Assembly (NCBI GenBank): GCA_963920575.1
Contig: OY986975.1
Coordinates: 22,413,897 to 22,477,896, forward strand
Origin: Narthecium ossifragum
Lineage: Eukaryota > Streptophyta > Magnoliopsida > Dioscoreales > Nartheciaceae
Reading direction: 5' to 3'
Length of the DNA: 64,000 bases
Below the pieces are notes generated by a model that worked only from the letters and a program-made list of their open reading frames with translations, was not told the DNA's origin and made no database searches. The translations under genes and the position numbers were made by a program. Below are positions 32,618-46,326 of this stretch, one piece after another (position 1 is the stretch's first letter; each line of letters opens with the position of its first letter).

Positions 32618-33400
32618 TTATACAAAAGGATTAGTGATATCCAAGATGCTATTGCTCTTCTTCTTCCTCCCATCCTTCTTCTCAGACGCTTCAACCTTCT
32701 TGAAGAACTTCTGCGAATGGCTTGCTACTTGTGTTGGGCTTTTTGTCTTCACACAATATCTAGAATTGCTCTTCCAATCTCCTTTCCCATATTTCTCGAG
32801 TCCTATCAGAAAATTCCTGCAACATAAAAAAATAATAATTTTAACACACAAATTTTTATTAATCAAAATCCATCCTTTTTTTTTGCGAGAAGATTTAGAA
32901 ATCAACTCGTGTTAAACTTCACCAATCAATCCAAAGCTTAAGAGATGATGAGTTTATATCTTATTGATATGAAAAAGAAGATGAGGAGAAGATGGAGAAT
33001 AGCAAATTAACCTATGCTCTTCTTTTGTCCATGGAGTTCCCTTCTTCTTTGCAGCTTTCGGATTTGGTTCATCATTGTCAATGATGTCGACATCGTCGTC
33101 GCCGACGGGGATGACGATGTCAACGTCGTCAATAACATCGTCATCGCCGTCGTCGATGTAGTTCGGAAGATCGATTAGGCCTACTTCAATTGCCCTGACG
33201 TCTCCGACAAGACGTCGATAGTGATGCATGACATCTTGTGGGGTTCTTTTGGGGATGTGGGAGGCTATGGCTTCCCATCTATCTGGATCGCCATCTGGGA
33301 ACACTGTAAGGGCAACTTCAAAGGTCTTGTTCTCTTCCCATGTCCATGGAGTTGGAGGGGTGAGAGATTGGCTAGGAGACGCGGAAAAGGGATTAAACAT
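32618..33400 (-). CDS. DIVARICATA-like MYB transcription factor, copy 2 (diverged)
   Basis: Exons on minus: 33400-33012 and 32816-32618, for 195 residues, with the same intron position as copy 1. Repeat 1: TPWTWEENKTFEVALTVFPD and DRWEAIASHIPKRTPQDVMH. The linker is a long Asp/Val/Ile acidic run. Repeat 2: GTPWTKEEHRNFLIGLEKYG, then SPTQVASHSQKFF. Two usually constant positions differ: the normal SISRNFV is SNSRYCV here, and SHAQKYF is SHSQKFF. The tail is Lys-rich (KKVEASEKKDGRKKKSNS) and may be a nuclear localisation signal. The frame is intact, so it may be functional with altered binding. Confidence 0.9.
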
Positions 33401-34266
33401 GATAGGTTTATCCTTAATGTTTTTTGAGAACCATTTTGTATGATATATATTTCGAGTATGAGAAAATATATGCTTAATGAATATAGAGATTTTTCTTTCT
33501 AGATATGATCAGTGATCTTAGATACACTGATATAATTATATAGATGCAATGTACTATAAGGGTAATTCACAATTATTGTTATCAATTTACCATGTAACAT
33601 TATGATTAAACGCCAACTGTCGTTGGATAAGTGGTGATGAAAGGTTTCAAGATTGTAGATGAATAGGTGTGTGCTTGTCATCAATCATGGTTCATCAATC
33701 TCTAGCAAAAGATTTTCCAAAGACTTTTCATGATTTTTCTAACAGTGAATTTGTCTCGAAGAATATATCCTAACTATCTCTTGGATAACCGTTCAAGATT
33801 GGAAAGTATTATTCTTTCAAAAAATAATTAATAGTTAAAATTCACATCTTGAGATAAAGTTCACAATTAATATTTTTTTATACATGAATTCTTTTTAATG
33901 TAGAGAATAATATATCGATGGATAAAGTTATGTCGAGAACTAAACATGTATAGTTACATAAAGAACCTACAGTTGGAGCAAACTAAGCGTCAATTATTAT
34001 TATTGCTAACGGAAAACCTTCATATAATCATCTCAAGTTATTATACAGTCACTTGTATTTAGATCAGATACAACCTAAGGTAGTTCCACTGATATAAGTA
34101 GAAGAGCTACATACAAGAGAGAAAGCTCACATAAATACATGATAACTGGGTACATAAGAAAAGCTACAAGTTCCACATTAAACAGAGTTCCAAGGCTGAT
34201 CACTAGAAAAACACAAGAGATGAAGGGAGCACCAGTACTTCTAGACCAAACTTAGCATCATCTTCT
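33401..34266. other. AT-rich intergenic stretch
   Basis: Upstream region of MYB copy 2 and 3' flank of the Ole e 1-like gene. I see no gene or clear repeat. Confidence 0.5.
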
Positions 34267-35003
34267 TCATGGAATGCCTATAATAGGCATATAAGGATAT
34301 ACGTAGTAGCTAGAAGGAGCAATGCCCCATTCTCTTGGCAGAGGGAAGTTGATCGTCTTCGAGGATCTGACAGCTGGGTTCTCAGAAGATTTTGTAGGGC
34401 ATGAAGTGAGGAAGGCAAGAGGGGTGGTGAGACTGTAAGCATCTGATCCTCTAGCCTTGGTGATCTTTGAAACCATGGTCTTCTTGTAGGAGCACAGCTG
34501 CTCTGGTCCTCCGAGGAGCAGCGCAAAGCAGTCGAGGGATGTTGCTGATGGCGGCGAGATCTTGACCTCGAAGTAGCCATTGTTGTTGGTCAGTGTAGTA
34601 GCCAACTTCCTCTCATGGCTGCACTCAACACCCACTCTTACACCTGCATCAGTTTGAAAAGAAGAAGAACGTTAAGCCTTTAGTTCAACTCAGAAGAAGG
34701 CTTCTGCAAGAAATGGAGACAGGAAGAAAGCAGTCATGGTGTTGGCGGCACGGGTCGATCGTGCCAACACTCAGCACAGAACTTGTGCCGTCACCTCTTC
34801 AAGGTGAAAACCTTAGCAAGGACACGATACTAATCAGTAAAAGCATATCAAGCAACCATGGTAGCAGTACCAGAGAAATCATGATGAGGAGTGCAGTCGA
34901 GGCATGAGACTGATCCCTTTACCATTTCAGACATCGATGGATCGACATGAGCGAGGAACAGAGCAAGGAGGAGGGTTCCTAGAGCTAGAGAAGGGAGAGC
35001 CAT
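34267..35003 (-). CDS. Ole e 1-like secreted protein (pollen Ole e 1/extensin family)
   Basis: Exons on minus: 35003-34871 and 34643-34267, for 169 residues. A signal peptide (MALPSLALGTLLLALFLAHV) precedes the domain VKGSVSCLDCTPHHDFSGVR, which continues with VECSHERKLATTLTNNNGYF and SLDCFALLLGGPEQLC. Conserved Cys residues and the TNNNGYF turn fit the Ole e 1 fold. A short tail follows, with INFPLPREWG and Tyr/Pro-rich residues near the C-terminus. Family members are secreted cell-wall proteins, many pollen- or root-expressed; the exact role is unknown. CATAAATAG on plus at 35043-35051 may be its TATA region. Confidence 0.88.
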
Positions 35004-35920
35004 GAAGAGAGAGATATGGACCGGAGACTACCCACAGTGGCACATAAATAGTCACAGGCAGTACTTTGTATGAGAGGAGGGTGACTGTGGAGAATTAGAT
35101 GGTAATGGTTTGGAGATAAGTTTGACGGTGAGTTTTTCTGCTGTTTTGCCATTATTGATTCTCTGCAACATGCATAAACACAAGTCCTTGCAGATGTTGA
35201 CCTGATGCATCTAATGGCATTCATATCTCGGCAGGCTCATATAAATGTGGATGTTAAACTATGTCAATAAATGACAGAGGTAATCATGGAAGAGGATAAT
35301 AACTTAAGAGACTGTTTGAAGAAACCATGGTCAGCTAAATTGATATCTGAGACAAATAGCAAAGGTATCCAGTAAAGATTCACCTTGTGTTTTATTCAAA
35401 AGGTCAAACTATTTCCAATTGAGCTCCCATTTCCCAACTTGTGGGAGCACTGGTTTAAAAATTAATTCTAGTTTACTTTTGTGGTCAATTGAATCCTCAA
35501 CACACCTTTAAACTAATCACTGGCCAACTGCATTGAAATGCCCAACCAATTCACTGCGGGTGGTTGGCCTGAATTCTTCCAAAATGAGGTACATATTAAT
35601 GTCATCCTATATCATATAACTGTGCAATCTTCCAAATATGTATACTAAAATACAAACGCCAGACAAGCAAGTAGTTGGAAGACTTCAATGAAGGATAAAT
35701 GCAAGAGCTTGTAAGTACAATGGAACTATTCAATGAAAGCTAAGGTAACTGCTGATGTAATTTACAACAGTAAAGATAAAACTATGATATCTATTTTGAT
35801 GTGTGGCCCAAAAGCTAGTTCTATGAGTGCATGAGCCAAAAAGCCTATCCAAACAATATGAAAGCCACCAGTTCAAAGTCTCTAACCTTCTCCCTTGAAA
35901 CACCTCCTCTCCGGCGAGCA
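35004..35920. other. divergent upstream region of the Ole e 1-like and DUF7148-type genes
   Basis: No gene or repeat is supported; it must hold both promoters. Confidence 0.5.
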
Positions 35921-36719
35921 ATGGCAGCTGCAAGACAACTCCTCCATTTAGCGCACCACCACAACCACTCATGCTCCCCCTGCCAATCCCATCAAGCTAG
36001 TTCCGCCTCCCGGGCAGCGCTATCTGGCTGCCGTCCCTCACCGAGACTGCCAAAACTCGAATTCTCTGTTCGCGAGTCGCGAAACATCACCCGCAGGGTC
36101 TCGGCTGAGAATGGAGGCCTGGTTTCGGCCGACGGCGATGATGGTGTTTCTCTGGGTACCATGAAGCTGCCTGTCAACACCGACGTTCCTAGGTTCGAAG
36201 CCTTGTTATTCCAGGTAACTCGGCACCAAAAGCTTTCAACTTTGATCATGGTTGGTGCTCTTCTTCTGGTGGTGATGATTCTTTTGATATGCAGTGGGCT
36301 AATAGCCTGTGCCAGGGAGCCACCCTTCCTCTTCCAGTACCTTTAAAGGTTGGTTTTTTATAACACTTCCAAACAAACCATGTAGACATTCTCACAAACA
36401 CAACATGGTCAGCCAAAAAACAGTGGAATTGGAGAATTTTCAGCGCTTTTTGATTCACTGACATGGTTGTGATGAAAAAGTATAGGTGGACAAAGTACAG
36501 GGAGGAGCGAGACTGGGTTTTATCAGCGTCGACGATGGCAAGACGGAGGTGCTGGTTAACATAGACTGCTTGGTTTTTCCGGCCACCGAGAGCTCCGGTC
36601 CTCTTTTCCGAGCCATAAGGAGCGGACCCATGGGTGATCAGGCAGCCCCCGGTGAGTCCAGAATCATGAGGAGTCTCCTTCAAGCCCTGCAGAAATCAGC
36701 GGAGATTGCAAAAATCTGA
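35921..36719 (+). CDS. plastid-targeted protein of unknown function (DUF7148-type)
   Basis: Exons 35921-36214, 36295-36348 and 36486-36719, for 193 residues, all GT-AG and in frame. The first 60 or so residues are rich in Ser, His, Arg and Ala and poor in acids, like a chloroplast transit peptide. The conserved part starts at LGTMKLPVNTDVPRFEALLF and runs through WANSLCQGATLPLPVPLKVD, VQGGARLGFISVDDGKTEVL and RIMRSLLQALQKSAEIAKI. I recognise it as a plant-wide conserved chloroplast protein; the domain number is from memory and no activity is known to me. Confidence 0.85.
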
Positions 36720-37156
36720 ATGCAATTTGCCATTCTGGGTGTTCAATAATCAAAATCACCAGAATTTCTTGCAAGGATACACCTATCAAGTTCCATGGAG
36801 GTTTCCATTTGATGATAGTAATAAACTTTTACGATTTCAACGGATTAGACTTCGCAACTTTCCATGAATTATTGTGAAGATGTGTCATCTGATACTAAAA
36901 CTAGAGTAAACTGTACAATTTCGACGGATTAGACTTTGCAACTATCAATCAAGGAGGATTCAAGATTGATCTACAATTGTTTAGAAGCACGGAATGGACT
37001 ATGTGTAGATTAGATTAATTGTTGGCTGTGAAATCCAAATTCTAGTCTTTTTTTTTGAGAATTTGAGCCAGTGGGCATATATCCAGATTCTATTCTGCTC
37101 TTGTTAATATTAGCTAAGAAGTATATAGTTAGAATATACAACAACCTCAACATGAG
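36720..37156. other. intergenic stretch upstream of tRNA-Leu
   Basis: AT-rich, with an imperfect local repeat of TTTCAACGGATTAGACTT (near 36834) and TTTCGACGGATTAGACTT (near 36917). No gene is seen. Confidence 0.5.

Positions 37157-37236
<80 letters not shown>
37157..37236 (+). tRNA. tRNA-Leu (anticodon UAG)
   Basis: Eighty bases with a class II fold. The acceptor stem GACAGTT pairs with AGCTGTC (one G-T pair) and A is the discriminator base. The D arm is TGGCCGAGTGGTC and the anticodon loop, TTTAGGC in GATTTAGGCTC, gives UAG. A long variable arm (TGGTCCGAAAGGGCG) and T-loop GGGTTCAAATCCC complete it. No intron. A T-rich run follows shortly after the 3' end, as for Pol III termination. Confidence 0.95.
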
Positions 37237-37385
37237 TAATTAATTTTTTTTTATTTTTCTTATTAATTTGACTATGATCCGCATCCGATAAGATTTCGGA
37301 CCATGGGTTCAAATCTCACAGCTGTCATAATTATTATTTTTATTTTTCTTATTAATTTGAATATAATCCGCATCCGATAAGATAA
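37213..37385. repeat. 91-bp tandem duplication that copies the tRNA-Leu 3' end
   Basis: Unit 1 (37213-37303) starts in the T-arm of tRNA-Leu. Unit 2 (37304-37385) repeats TGGGTTCAAAT(C/T)(C)CACAGCTGTCATAATTA and the AT-rich flank down to CCGCATCCGATAAGAT. Only the T-arm and acceptor 3' strand are copied, so the second copy is not a tRNA gene. Confidence 0.85.
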
Positions 37386-37482
37386 AGGATTCGCATTGGC
37401 AATCCCTTCGACGTCGACGTCACCCCTCCCGAGAGAGAGAGAGAGAGAGAGAGATCGCCCCAGGCTTTCTACAGCAGTGGAA

Positions 37483-39979
37483 ATGGGGAGGAGAAGCCTC
37501 TGTAACGCTTCCCTCCGATCTCCTCTTCTTTTCTCGTCCGATCGCTCTCTTCATCCATGGTCGCTTCTCTTGAGATCTCTATCGGGAGAGTCGAAGCCGC
37601 TCGAGACGCTCGCGTTCGAGGAAATCAAACCGTCCGAGAAGCCCTTCACTGCTACGGCTCTCGTCCTCCACGGCCTCTTGGGGTCCGGGAGGAACTGGAG
37701 GACCTTTTCGCGAAGCCTCGCCTCCGAGCTCCAGAAACGCTCCGCGTCTGATGGTAATCGGACTACCCTTTTCCTATCTCTTCATGTAGGTTGTAAAAAT
37801 ATTTCCTTTGTCGGAATTTTTATAAGTAGGTGAGCTTGGCTTCTTATTGGCATATAGATTTCGGTTTTTCAACTTAAGAATGGTGATTTCTAATTCGTCA
37901 ATACCTCGTTGTGTTATCAATTGGGTCTCCATGGTGATTGAAAGGTAGTTTTCATCTGATTTACTTAGGTTGATTTCTAGTTCATCTGATTTCTATTTGG
38001 AAGGTAGATTTCGCCGCCAAATACTCGGAAGGTAGTTTTCACCAGATTTCGTCAATACTTAGGTTGTTAATGCCTTCCAGCTCTATTGCAAGTTTGATGT
38101 CTTGGGCACTGCCATTTTCTCTTCCTTCGTGCTAAAATGGCTCTTTGTGTTACTATCTCATAGTCATGGTTATATGATGGATCTTGGTTCCAAGTTTAGT
38201 TTGGTTTCAGATATGAGATGTCTGAAAAACTTGGAACCTATTTGCTTGTGATGTCCAAGTTTTCATTTCATTCCGTATCAATATCTTGTATTTCGCTTCA
38301 CTTGAACAGTGTCTCTATCCTTTTTAATCAGAGTGGAGAATGGTTCTCGTTGATCTGAGAAACCATGGGAATTCAGCTGGATTGAAGGGGCTCGATCCTC
38401 CCCATGATATGGAGAATGCAGCAAGAGATTTGGCTAACCTGGTGAAGTATCACGGGTGGGCATGGCCAGATGTTGTTATTGGGCATTCGATGGGAGGGAA
38501 GGTTGCTTTAGAATATGCAGTGAGTTGTGCTCGTGGGGACTATGGAGAATCTACTGTTTTGCCCAAACAGGTACTTACACGATCGGTGAAATGTTATATA
38601 CTGATAATATAATTTGGTCTTTTACCTTGGCTTAGGTTTCTTCTTGGTGAAACATAAGCTTATGTATCCCTATAGGGGATTCGAACACATGAACTCTTAA
38701 GAAGAGGCTTATGTCCTTAATTACCACACCACATGCTACACACCATTGGTGACAATCCTATGTCATTCATTAGTGAATTTAGGAGCGTCATTTCCTAGTG
38801 GACTATAAGTTGTACTTTGATGTGTTGGGTGGATTTTGAAAGATAGCAAAGTTGGGAGGACTTCTTGACATTGAAATAGAGCATAAAAAAGTCTCTATTT
38901 TACTGACATTGGCATTCAGCTTTTGGAATGAGCGGCATTAAACAGGAATGTATTCCTGCTAAAGCATACATCTTGTTCCTATATGCTGGTTACCATGTAG
39001 GATGATGAAATGTGCTTCGATTATTTTTTGTATGTCTCTTCTGTTAACTTGTCTTTAATTTCATCATAAGGGAAATTGCTCAGCTGGTTGGGCTTATGAG
39101 GTATTGTTCAATGCTTCAGGCCATGCGGTCAATCTTCTATTTAGTTGATGTGTGCTTTTTTGGTTCCGCAAATATTACGCTTTGATCTAGCAAAGTCATG
39201 TAAATTGCCTTTTATTAATTTCTTAATGTTTGATGTCATTTTTTCTTTCTTGATGCAGAACAGATTTGGGTATTGGATTCGGTTCCTGGAGAAGTGAACT
39301 CTGATGACGGTGATGGCGAGGTAGAAAAGGTTTTGCATACTTTGCAAAGCCTGCCTTCATCATTGCCATCGCGGAAGTATGAACTCTACCTCCTTCCTAT
39401 TTCTATTTTCTGGAGCTGGGATTGAATCAACCATATCGTTGCTTTTGCTGTTCTACATTAAGTTCAGCATGTCACAGTTTCCTACACTATTTGTCCAAAC
39501 CAGGTGGGTTGTAGACCACATGCTTGAACTTGGATTTTCAAAGTCACTTTCTGAGTGGATTGGCAGCAACTTAAAGAAGGCTGGCGAACATGTAACTTGG
39601 GCTTTTGATCTTCAAGCTGCTGTCGATATGTTCAGTTCCTACAGGTAATGATACCTCAGTGCATAAGAGATTAACATAATCTCTCTTCTTTCATTCAAGA
39701 TTTATCTCAGTGGTGGATGGTTGCAGGGAAAAGAGTTATTGGTCTCTGCTCGAGAACCCTCCCAAAGGTTTAGAGATTGCAATTGTGAGAGCTGAGAACA
39801 GTGATAGATGGCAGCAGCCTGACCTTCAAAGGCTCGAGAGGCTCTCCAGTAAGGAAGATGGTTCCGAGGACGGCAAGGTTTCTCTCCATGTTCTTCCAAG
39901 ATCTGGCCATTGGGTCCATGCGGACAATCCTAAAGGATTACTTGAGATAATGGCACCTAATTTCATTTCCAAGCCTTGA
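37483..39979 (+). CDS. alpha/beta hydrolase, ABHD11-like
   Basis: Exons 37483-37753, 38332-38570, 39264-39376, 39504-39644, 39727-39979, for 338 residues. An Arg/Ser/Leu-rich N-terminus (MGRRSLCNASLRSPLLFSSD) suggests plastid or mitochondrial import. The fold shows ALVLHGLLGSGRNWRTFSR (oxyanion HG), MVLVDLRNHGNSAG, the nucleophile elbow GHSMGGKVALEYA, the ELGFSKSLSEWIGSNLKK cap region, the acid region IVRAENSDRW and the catalytic His in LPRSGHWVHADNPKG. This matches the ABHD11/YbfF-type hydrolase family; the substrate is unknown. The acceptor of exon 3 is the second of two closely spaced AGs, chosen for frame. The upstream GA-repeat (37433-37453) lies in the leader. Confidence 0.92.
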
Positions 39980-40440
39980 AACTCTTGTTCTTTAAGAATG
40001 CTCTTGTTCATTAAATCCCAAAATTCTTGAATATTTTGGTTCGCACTGCGGTTGATGCATTGTCGCTACAGATTAATATCAATAAGCTCCTTTTGATGAT
40101 GAATTTTTTTGCAAGATATGATGGTTAAGTTCATGCGGAAACACTGTATTTCTAGCCCACAGGCGCCTAAGTCGAACCATCATAACTCGACCCAAAAATT
40201 TCTGGCTTGAACTTTGCTGGGCCCTTCATTAAGCTAGACCCTACCCGAGAGCCCAATCAAGACCGGGCTTGATATGGCTCATGGGTCGAGGAGTACCAAG
40301 CCCAAGCCTGGCTCGATCACAATCAATTAGGTCCGACCCAACAAATGCTTTTTTTCCCCCAAATTTCTTAGTTTTTCTTTTATCTATGGTATATTTTCGT
40401 ACTATGTATATAGTTTTATCATTAAAATTGTTTTCCTCGC
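39980..40440. other. intergenic, with degenerate GGGCTTGAGCC-type repeats
   Basis: Bases 40190-40340 resemble the AGCTTGAGC-rich repeats at 24.6, 51.8 and 55.2 kb. No gene is seen. Confidence 0.4.
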
Positions 40441-40441
40441 C

Positions 40442-40599
40442 GGCCCACGGGCCGCCATTGGTACTGCTATCTCAGCCCAGATATCCATGAAGCGGTTCTT
40501 TATCGGACGGCTGAGATCGTGTATATCAAACAAGAGGGCAAAACCGAGATTTAAGTAGTAAATGGAAACCCTAGTTGATCGCCGCCTACTCCTATATAT
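40442..40599 (+). promoter_or_regulatory. ribosomal-protein-type promoter of the ubiquitin-eL40 gene
   Basis: GGCCCA at 40442-40447 (reverse of the TGGGCC site II element), a telo-box AAACCCTAG at 40566-40574 and CTATATAT near 40592-40599 as TATA box. Site II plus telo-box is the usual promoter code of plant ribosomal-protein genes (TCP and telo-box binding factors). The TATA lies about 85 bp before the ATG. Confidence 0.7.
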
Positions 40600-40679
40600 C
40601 GGTCGCCGTCGTCCATCTCTTGGGTTTCCAGAGAGGAGGCGAGAGAGAGAGAGAGCAAGCTTTCCATTGATCCGCAAAG

Positions 40680-42974
<2,295 letters not shown>

Positions 42975-43780
42975 ATGCTTGCCTTTATTGAGCTTTCAAA
43001 GTGCCTATTCCTTGAAATTGTCGTCCTGAGCTTTTGATAGGCTAGCTTGAACTTTTAAAACTTTTATGTTCTTGGTTAGACACTGAAGTTGTCAAGTTGA
43101 CAAGTTAACCTTTGATTTTGGCTTCTCTTTACTGTTTGTATTCGGCTATATTCTCATCAATATTTGCCCCTGTGAATTTTTGTTTGAAGTTAATAAGCAA
43201 GCTCGCAAGCTACAAAGTTTTATAAACTCAGCAGCTGCTATATTGCCATACTGGCTAATAGCTTCCAGATCGACAATCAGGGAAGATTAAAGACGAACTC
43301 TCCAAAGCTGAACTTAGATGGTAGCCTCAAATAGCTTTCATTTGTTACCATCTGGGCTTGAATAAAGTTTGTCATGCAATACATTGCAATGCTGCTTTTC
43401 TGAGAAGATAATCCAATGGCTAGGAAGCAAACGCGTACAAAACAACGCTTGGGATGTCTGGAGGCAAAACTCCGGACTCCCTCTTCCAAAAGATATAAAC
43501 AGGAATCACCCTCCCAAGCTTTGCTAAACCATCTGATCAGTGGTAGATTTGAGGCCTCGCTGAAGCGCGTTCCTAAACAGAGAAAAAAGCATTGGCCATA
43601 CCACCTCATGGACCGCCCTAAACCTCCAAAGGAAAAACGACTTCACTCTAGGTCCAAAAGGCCCACCGCAAAAGGAGCTCCATATATTTACATGTCAACC
43701 TTCTCAAGTACAGCAGGAAAAAGCAATCATGGTATACTTGTAAGATCAACAATGAAACATGACAAGAGATAGAGCTTAAC
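42975..43780. other. intergenic stretch downstream of ubiquitin-eL40
   Basis: Contains an open frame of 118 residues on plus (43416-43772) that is basic and matches nothing I know; its codon use and lack of signals make it doubtful. No confident gene. Confidence 0.35.
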
Positions 43781-43789
43781 CAAGGATAA

Positions 43790-44370
43790 CGTCAACAGAA
43801 AGATTGCCAACAATATGATGGAAGGAGCTTCGTACTACCAGCCTTGAAAACCTTGGCGAGGATGCCATCTTTGATACCGGTTGTGAATACGCTTCCAGGA
43901 ACACAGTACAGCATTGGCACTTCCACAGACAAGGATCGTGCTGCCTGGTTGGGCTCCTGACTTTTTTGAAGCCGAGCCGAGCCAATCCGATCGAGGGCAG
44001 TTAGTTGTGTGTGGAGGGTTTTGTAGAACTGCAAAGCATCCAGTGTCCGTCCATTAAGAGCTGGGAAAGCAGCCATGGTGGTTTTGAACCTTTGCCAACA
44101 GTGAAGGCATTTGGTGGATCGGTATTGAACAATGATCCATCCAGGCGAAAGTGAAGAGGTTTCGCAAGAGCAGTGGCTTCAGTAAGAGACACCTGCATTG
44201 GCCATGTCGGAGATGGTTAAAGATAAAAAAGAAAGAACCCCAGTGCAAATTGATGGCATTCAAGGCCATGGATCTCACTGCAAAAAGAAAAGAGAAGAAA
44301 ATAAAAGAAAAACTAACTCGTGCCATGTCATGTCCGATTGATACTATGATATCAACCTTAACATTCTGAT
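43790..44370 (-). other. possible exons of unknown identity downstream of the PPR gene
   Basis: On minus, three segments read as protein and are bounded by splice-like signals. The first includes VKVDIIVSIGHDMAR, ending at GTTAGT near 44320. The second is VSLTEATALAKPLHF with following residues, starting after TGCAG at 44195 and ending GGCAAAG|GT near 44092. The third is open from ALNGRTLDALQFYKTLHTQL down to about 43792. They could be a separate gene, a decayed gene, or 3' untranslated sequence of the PPR transcript. I do not recognise the protein. Confidence 0.25.
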
Positions 44371-44418
44371 CCAATCCTAAGATTACCGCAAAAATAAAGA
44401 TGGTTCACATTACCTTAA

Positions 44419-46326
44419 TCACCAATAGTCCCTACAAGAACAAGAACCATTCCTGAAGTGATGGAATCTGTTTGCATCTCGAACGATGATCTCCCTCTGC
44501 ACAATAGAGGACACAAACTTTGTAAATGTATGGCAGTCACCACAAACCCTAAGGTTCTTGATTATCCTGATTGTTGTTCCCTCCGGCGTCGCAATCAGAC
44601 CAAACGCTATCGCCAGTTTCTCGCTGTGGGTATACAAGAATCCTGCTTTGAGCTCCTCATCCACATCATGCAGTACAAAGTTTGTATCAGGGACATAACC
44701 AGCCGACTCTAACTTCTCACTCAGATCCTTCAGCATTTCATATATTTCTTCAGACTGAGGATGAGTCTTGTCGCCAACTCTGAATCGATAAGTCTTTTTA
44801 TCGATCTCAATCGATGTCCAACCAGGAGTTTTCTTCACTCTCCTGCTAGTCATCATCTCCCTGACCTTAGCAACATCTTCCCATCTGTTGGCGTTTGCGT
44901 ATATATTTGAGAGCAAAACATAATAGCCAGAAGTTCTAGGCTTCAATTCAAGAAGAGCTTTAGCAGCCTTCTCGGCCAGATCGATGTTTCGGTGGATTCT
45001 ACAAGCACCAAGCAATGCTCCCCACAAGCCCTCATCTTTATCTATTTTCATACTCTCAGTCAATTCCAATGCTTCACCGAGCCTACCGGCACGGCCAAGA
45101 AGATCTATCATACAAGTGTAGTGCTTCACATCAGGTTCCACCATGTAATCTCTCTCCATCGAATCGAAGCATCGTCTTCCTTCATCAACCAACCCTGCGT
45201 GGCTACAAGCTGCTAGCATGGACACAAAGGTGATCTTGTTTGGCCGAATTCCATATTCCAACATCTGAGGAAACAATTCAAGAGCTTCCCTCCCGTGCCC
45301 ATGAACTCCGTAAGCCGATATCATAGAACTCCAAGAAATCACATTCCTTTCCTTCATCTGATCAAAGATCTCCCTCGCAGCATCTACGCTCCCACATTTT
45401 GCATACATGTCGATCATCGCAGTCCCCAAAATGACACACACTGAGAAATTCCTCCTTTGCACATACTCATGTATCATCCTAGCCTTATGCATGGCACCAA
45501 GTTTCGCACAAGCGAAAGCAACAGTTACCATCATAATCTTATCCGGGACAATGCCTTCCTCCTTCATGCGTTCAAACAAGACCATCGACTCCTCGGGGTT
45601 CCCACACTCCGCGTACCCGGCGATCATCACAGTCCAGGTCACCAAATCTCTCTTCCACATTTTATCAAACACCCTCCGAGCTTCTTCGGCATGCCCACAT
45701 CTCACATACATATCAAGGAGAGCTGCCGAGACGAAGACGTCCGTATGCAATCCAGCCTTGTAGACAAGATGATGTATCTCCATGCCGATTTCAACAGCCA
45801 TAGTATCCCTGCATGCCCTCAAAGCAAAAGGCAGAGTAAAGTTATCGAGCCGCAAGCCGGAACGAACATAGTCCCTAAAGGTTTCCAGACAACTCCGGTA
45901 ATCCCCGAACTTGGAGAGTGCGCCCACCATGACGCTCCATGAAACATTGTCTCGCTCCTCCAACCGGGAGAACAATGCGCCGGCGTCCGCTAGCGCGCCG
46001 TGTTGGGTGTAAATGTACATGAGTTTGTTCACGACGCCGAGGTTGTGGATCATGGAGGCGGTGATTGCCAAGGCGTGAACTTGGTTGACCTGAGACGGGC
46101 TACGGCAGCTGACGAGGGCCGAGACCAAGGATTTGGGATCGAGAGGGATGGATAAGAACTGGATTTGAGGGGTCTCGAAGCCGGTGATGGGTATGGGCGG
46201 CTCTGGTTGGCGGGAAAAGGAGTCGAGGATGATGGCGGGAGAGGCTGAGAAAGATGAGATAAAGGGAGGTAAGAGTGTTCCATGGTTATGAAATGAGAAG
46301 CTGCGGTGATATTTGAATCTGAGCAT
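44419..46326 (-). CDS. DYW-class pentatricopeptide repeat protein
   Basis: Organellar RNA-editing type PPR protein, intronless, 635 residues from the chosen Met (MLRFKYHRSFSFHNHG), which gives a Ser/Phe/Arg-rich targeting peptide. An upstream in-frame Met would add 33 residues unlike a presequence. PLS-type repeats run through the protein (for example DVFVSAALLDMYVRCGHAEE and NVISWSSMISAYGVHGHGRE), followed by E and E+ motifs. The C-terminal DYW deaminase domain contains HSEKLAIAFGL (the HxE of the active site), CGDCH (CxxCH) and the terminal RDYW. The full catalytic set suggests an active C-to-U editing factor; the target is unknown. Confidence 0.96.
   Translation of the reverse strand: MLRFKYHRSFSFHNHGTLLPPFISSFSASPAIILDSFSRQPEPPIPITGFETPQIQFLSIPLDPKSLVSALVSCRSPSQVNQVHALAITASMIHNLGVVNKLMYIYTQHGALADAGALFSRLEERDNVSWSVMVGALSKFGDYRSCLETFRDYVRSGLRLDNFTLPFALRACRDTMAVEIGMEIHHLVYKAGLHTDVFVSAALLDMYVRCGHAEEARRVFDKMWKRDLVTWTVMIAGYAECGNPEESMVLFERMKEEGIVPDKIMMVTVAFACAKLGAMHKARMIHEYVQRRNFSVCVILGTAMIDMYAKCGSVDAAREIFDQMKERNVISWSSMISAYGVHGHGREALELFPQMLEYGIRPNKITFVSMLAACSHAGLVDEGRRCFDSMERDYMVEPDVKHYTCMIDLLGRAGRLGEALELTESMKIDKDEGLWGALLGACRIHRNIDLAEKAAKALLELKPRTSGYYVLLSNIYANANRWEDVAKVREMMTSRRVKKTPGWTSIEIDKKTYRFRVGDKTHPQSEEIYEMLKDLSEKLESAGYVPDTNFVLHDVDEELKAGFLYTHSEKLAIAFGLIATPEGTTIRIIKNLRVCGDCHTFTKFVSSIVQREIIVRDANRFHHFRNGSCSCRDYW

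Noticed and set aside
38660..38740. GGGGATTCGAACACATGAAC, resembling a tRNA T-arm on minus
   Set aside because: No matching acceptor stem or anticodon arm could be built.
43416..43772. Basic 118-residue open frame
   Set aside because: No family match, no promoter or splice context, and equally open on the opposite strand.
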